Translations under genes and position numbers: made by a program
Source of the DNA: an uncultured Gemmatimonadota bacterium
GTDB lineage: Bacteria; Gemmatimonadota; Gemmatimonadetes; Gemmatimonadales; Gemmatimonadaceae
Direction: 5' to 3'
NCBI GenBank assembly: GCA_946479895.1
Contig: CAMLHT010000257.1
Coordinates: 1-5,412, forward strand
DNA length: 5,412 bases
Part shown: positions 4,860 through 5,412 of the stretch, one piece after another
Position numbering within the stretch: the stretch's first letter is position 1
Layout of the letters: every line of letters begins with the position of its first letter
Notes under the pieces: generated by a model
What the model saw: the letters and a program-made list of their open reading frames with translations, nothing else
Told to the model about the DNA's origin: nothing
Database searches by the model: none

Positions 4860-5357
4860 ATGGCGACACCACTCGTGGCCGTGATCATGGGCAGCAAGTC
4901 GGACCTGAAGACCATGCAGCCCGCCCTCGACATGCTCGAGGAGCTCGGCGTTCCCTTCGAGGCATCGGTCGTCAGCGCGCATCGCACGCCTGACCGGATG
5001 TTCGAGTTCGCCGCCGCCGCCGAGTCGCGCGGGATCGAGGTGATCATCGCGGCCGCGGGCGGCGCGGCTCACTTGCCGGGAATGGTCGCGGCGAAGACCG
5101 TGCTTCCCGTGCTGGGCGTGCCGATCCCGGCGACCGCCCTCAACGGAGTCGACGCCCTGCTCTCGATCGTGCAGATGCCGAAGGGCATTCCGGTCGGCAC
5201 GCTCGCCATCGGCGAGCCTGGCGCCGCGAACGCCGCGCTGCTCGCGGCTTCGATCGTCGGCAACAAGCGCCCGGAGATTCGCGCCCGGCTGCGCGAGTGG
5301 AGGCAGGCGCGCACGGCCGACGTCCTCGCCGACACGACCATCAGGCACTCGCGCTGA
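4860..5357 (+). CDS. purE: N5-carboxyaminoimidazole ribonucleotide mutase
   Basis: PurE (class I) moves the carboxyl group of N5-CAIR to carbon 4 of the imidazole ring, giving CAIR, in cytosolic de novo purine synthesis. The 165-residue protein has normal length and all expected motifs: GSKSD (11-15) near the N-terminus, SAHRTP (39-44) with the catalytic histidine H41, [11 protein letters not shown] (65-75) lining the nucleotide site, and the [10 protein letters not shown] segment (105-114). The core fold ends near residue 150, and a slightly longer polar tail follows. The ATG at 4860 starts directly at the conserved VAVIMGS strand. There is no Shine-Dalgarno, and a TACCTT hexamer (4847-4852) lies 7 nt before the ATG, which fits a leaderless transcript. 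purK starts 5 nt after the stop, as in the usual purEK operon. Confidence 0.97.
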   Translation: MATPLVAVIMGSKSDLKTMQPALDMLEELGVPFEASVVSAHRTPDRMFEFAAAAESRGIEVIIAAAGGAAHLPGMVAAKTVLPVLGVPIPATALNGVDALLSIVQMPKGIPVGTLAIGEPGAANAALLAASIVGNKRPEIRARLREWRQARTADVLADTTIRHSR

Positions 5358-5362
5358 CGCAC

Positions 5363-5412
5363 GTGACTCGAATCGCGCCCGGCGGAACGATCGGGATACT
5401 CGGGGGCGGACA
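5363..5412 (+). CDS. purK: N5-carboxyaminoimidazole ribonucleotide synthase, N-terminal fragment
   Basis: Only 16 codons fit before the window ends: MTRIAPGGTIGILGGG from a GTG start. The GILGGG glycine-rich turn after about ten residues is the opening of PurK, the ATP-grasp enzyme that makes N5-CAIR from AIR, bicarbonate and ATP and feeds PurE. The position, 5 nt after purE on the same strand, supports this strongly. No clear Shine-Dalgarno precedes the GTG, so translation is probably coupled to purE termination. The gene is incomplete because of the window edge and shows no sign of damage. Confidence 0.85.
   Translation, partial: MTRIAPGGTIGILGGG

Noticed and set aside
3513..5348. A 611-codon open frame on the - strand
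   Set aside because: It lies opposite the lipoprotein gene and purE, both of which have clear family or signal features. The translation is dominated by Arg, His, Asp and Gly, as expected for an antisense shadow in GC-rich DNA.

Overview
The window comes from a GC-rich bacterium. The lipoprotein leader (a lipobox Cys followed by an Ala/Ser/Asp/Lys-rich linker), the strongly GC-biased codons and the mix of starts with and without a Shine-Dalgarno sequence would suit Gemmatimonadota or a similar GC-rich soil phylum. That placement is an impression from style only. No gene here is taxonomically diagnostic.

Layout, left to right. (1) A complete tRNA-Asn(GUU) on the + strand is followed directly by a GC-rich hairpin. 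(2) An nhaR-type LysR regulator on the - strand is divergent from a + strand pair: a short HPF/RaiA-family ribosome-associated protein and a TerC/Alx-family membrane protein. The shared intergenic region holds an ATAACG-N11-CGTTAT inverted repeat next to a possible sigma-70 promoter reading towards hpf. A possible 19-codon ORF bridges hpf and terC. The unit ends in a strong intrinsic terminator. (3) An arsR-type repressor and an SRPBCC/AHSA1-like protein form a compact two-gene operon. Its promoter overlaps nested inverted repeats that run into the arsR start codon. A long hairpin follows the operon. (4) A single-gene unit encodes a predicted secreted lipoprotein with alternating beta/alpha sequence like a TIM barrel and no function I can name. 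It has a sigma-54-like element upstream and an ambiguous start. (5) A heptad-repeat inverted repeat, which also contains a G-quadruplex-type motif, separates it from purE. The first 16 codons of purK follow purE and run off the window edge.

How the genes may work together. The nhaR/hpf/terC group can be read as an ion or pH stress module: a Na+-responsive type of regulator beside a ribosome hibernation factor and a probable metal-handling (Mn-type) membrane protein. The usual NhaR partner nhaA is absent from the window. ArsR-SRPBCC is a common self-regulated pair of unknown ligand. purE-purK is the bacterial N5-CAIR route of de novo purine synthesis.

No mobile element, CRISPR array, phage gene or toxin-antitoxin pair was seen. 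There is no gene-free stretch over 300 bases. The candidates most worth follow-up are the nhaR-hpf-terC regulatory arrangement, the uncharacterised lipoprotein family and the heptad-repeat hairpin. Most of the rest is ordinary chromosomal content.
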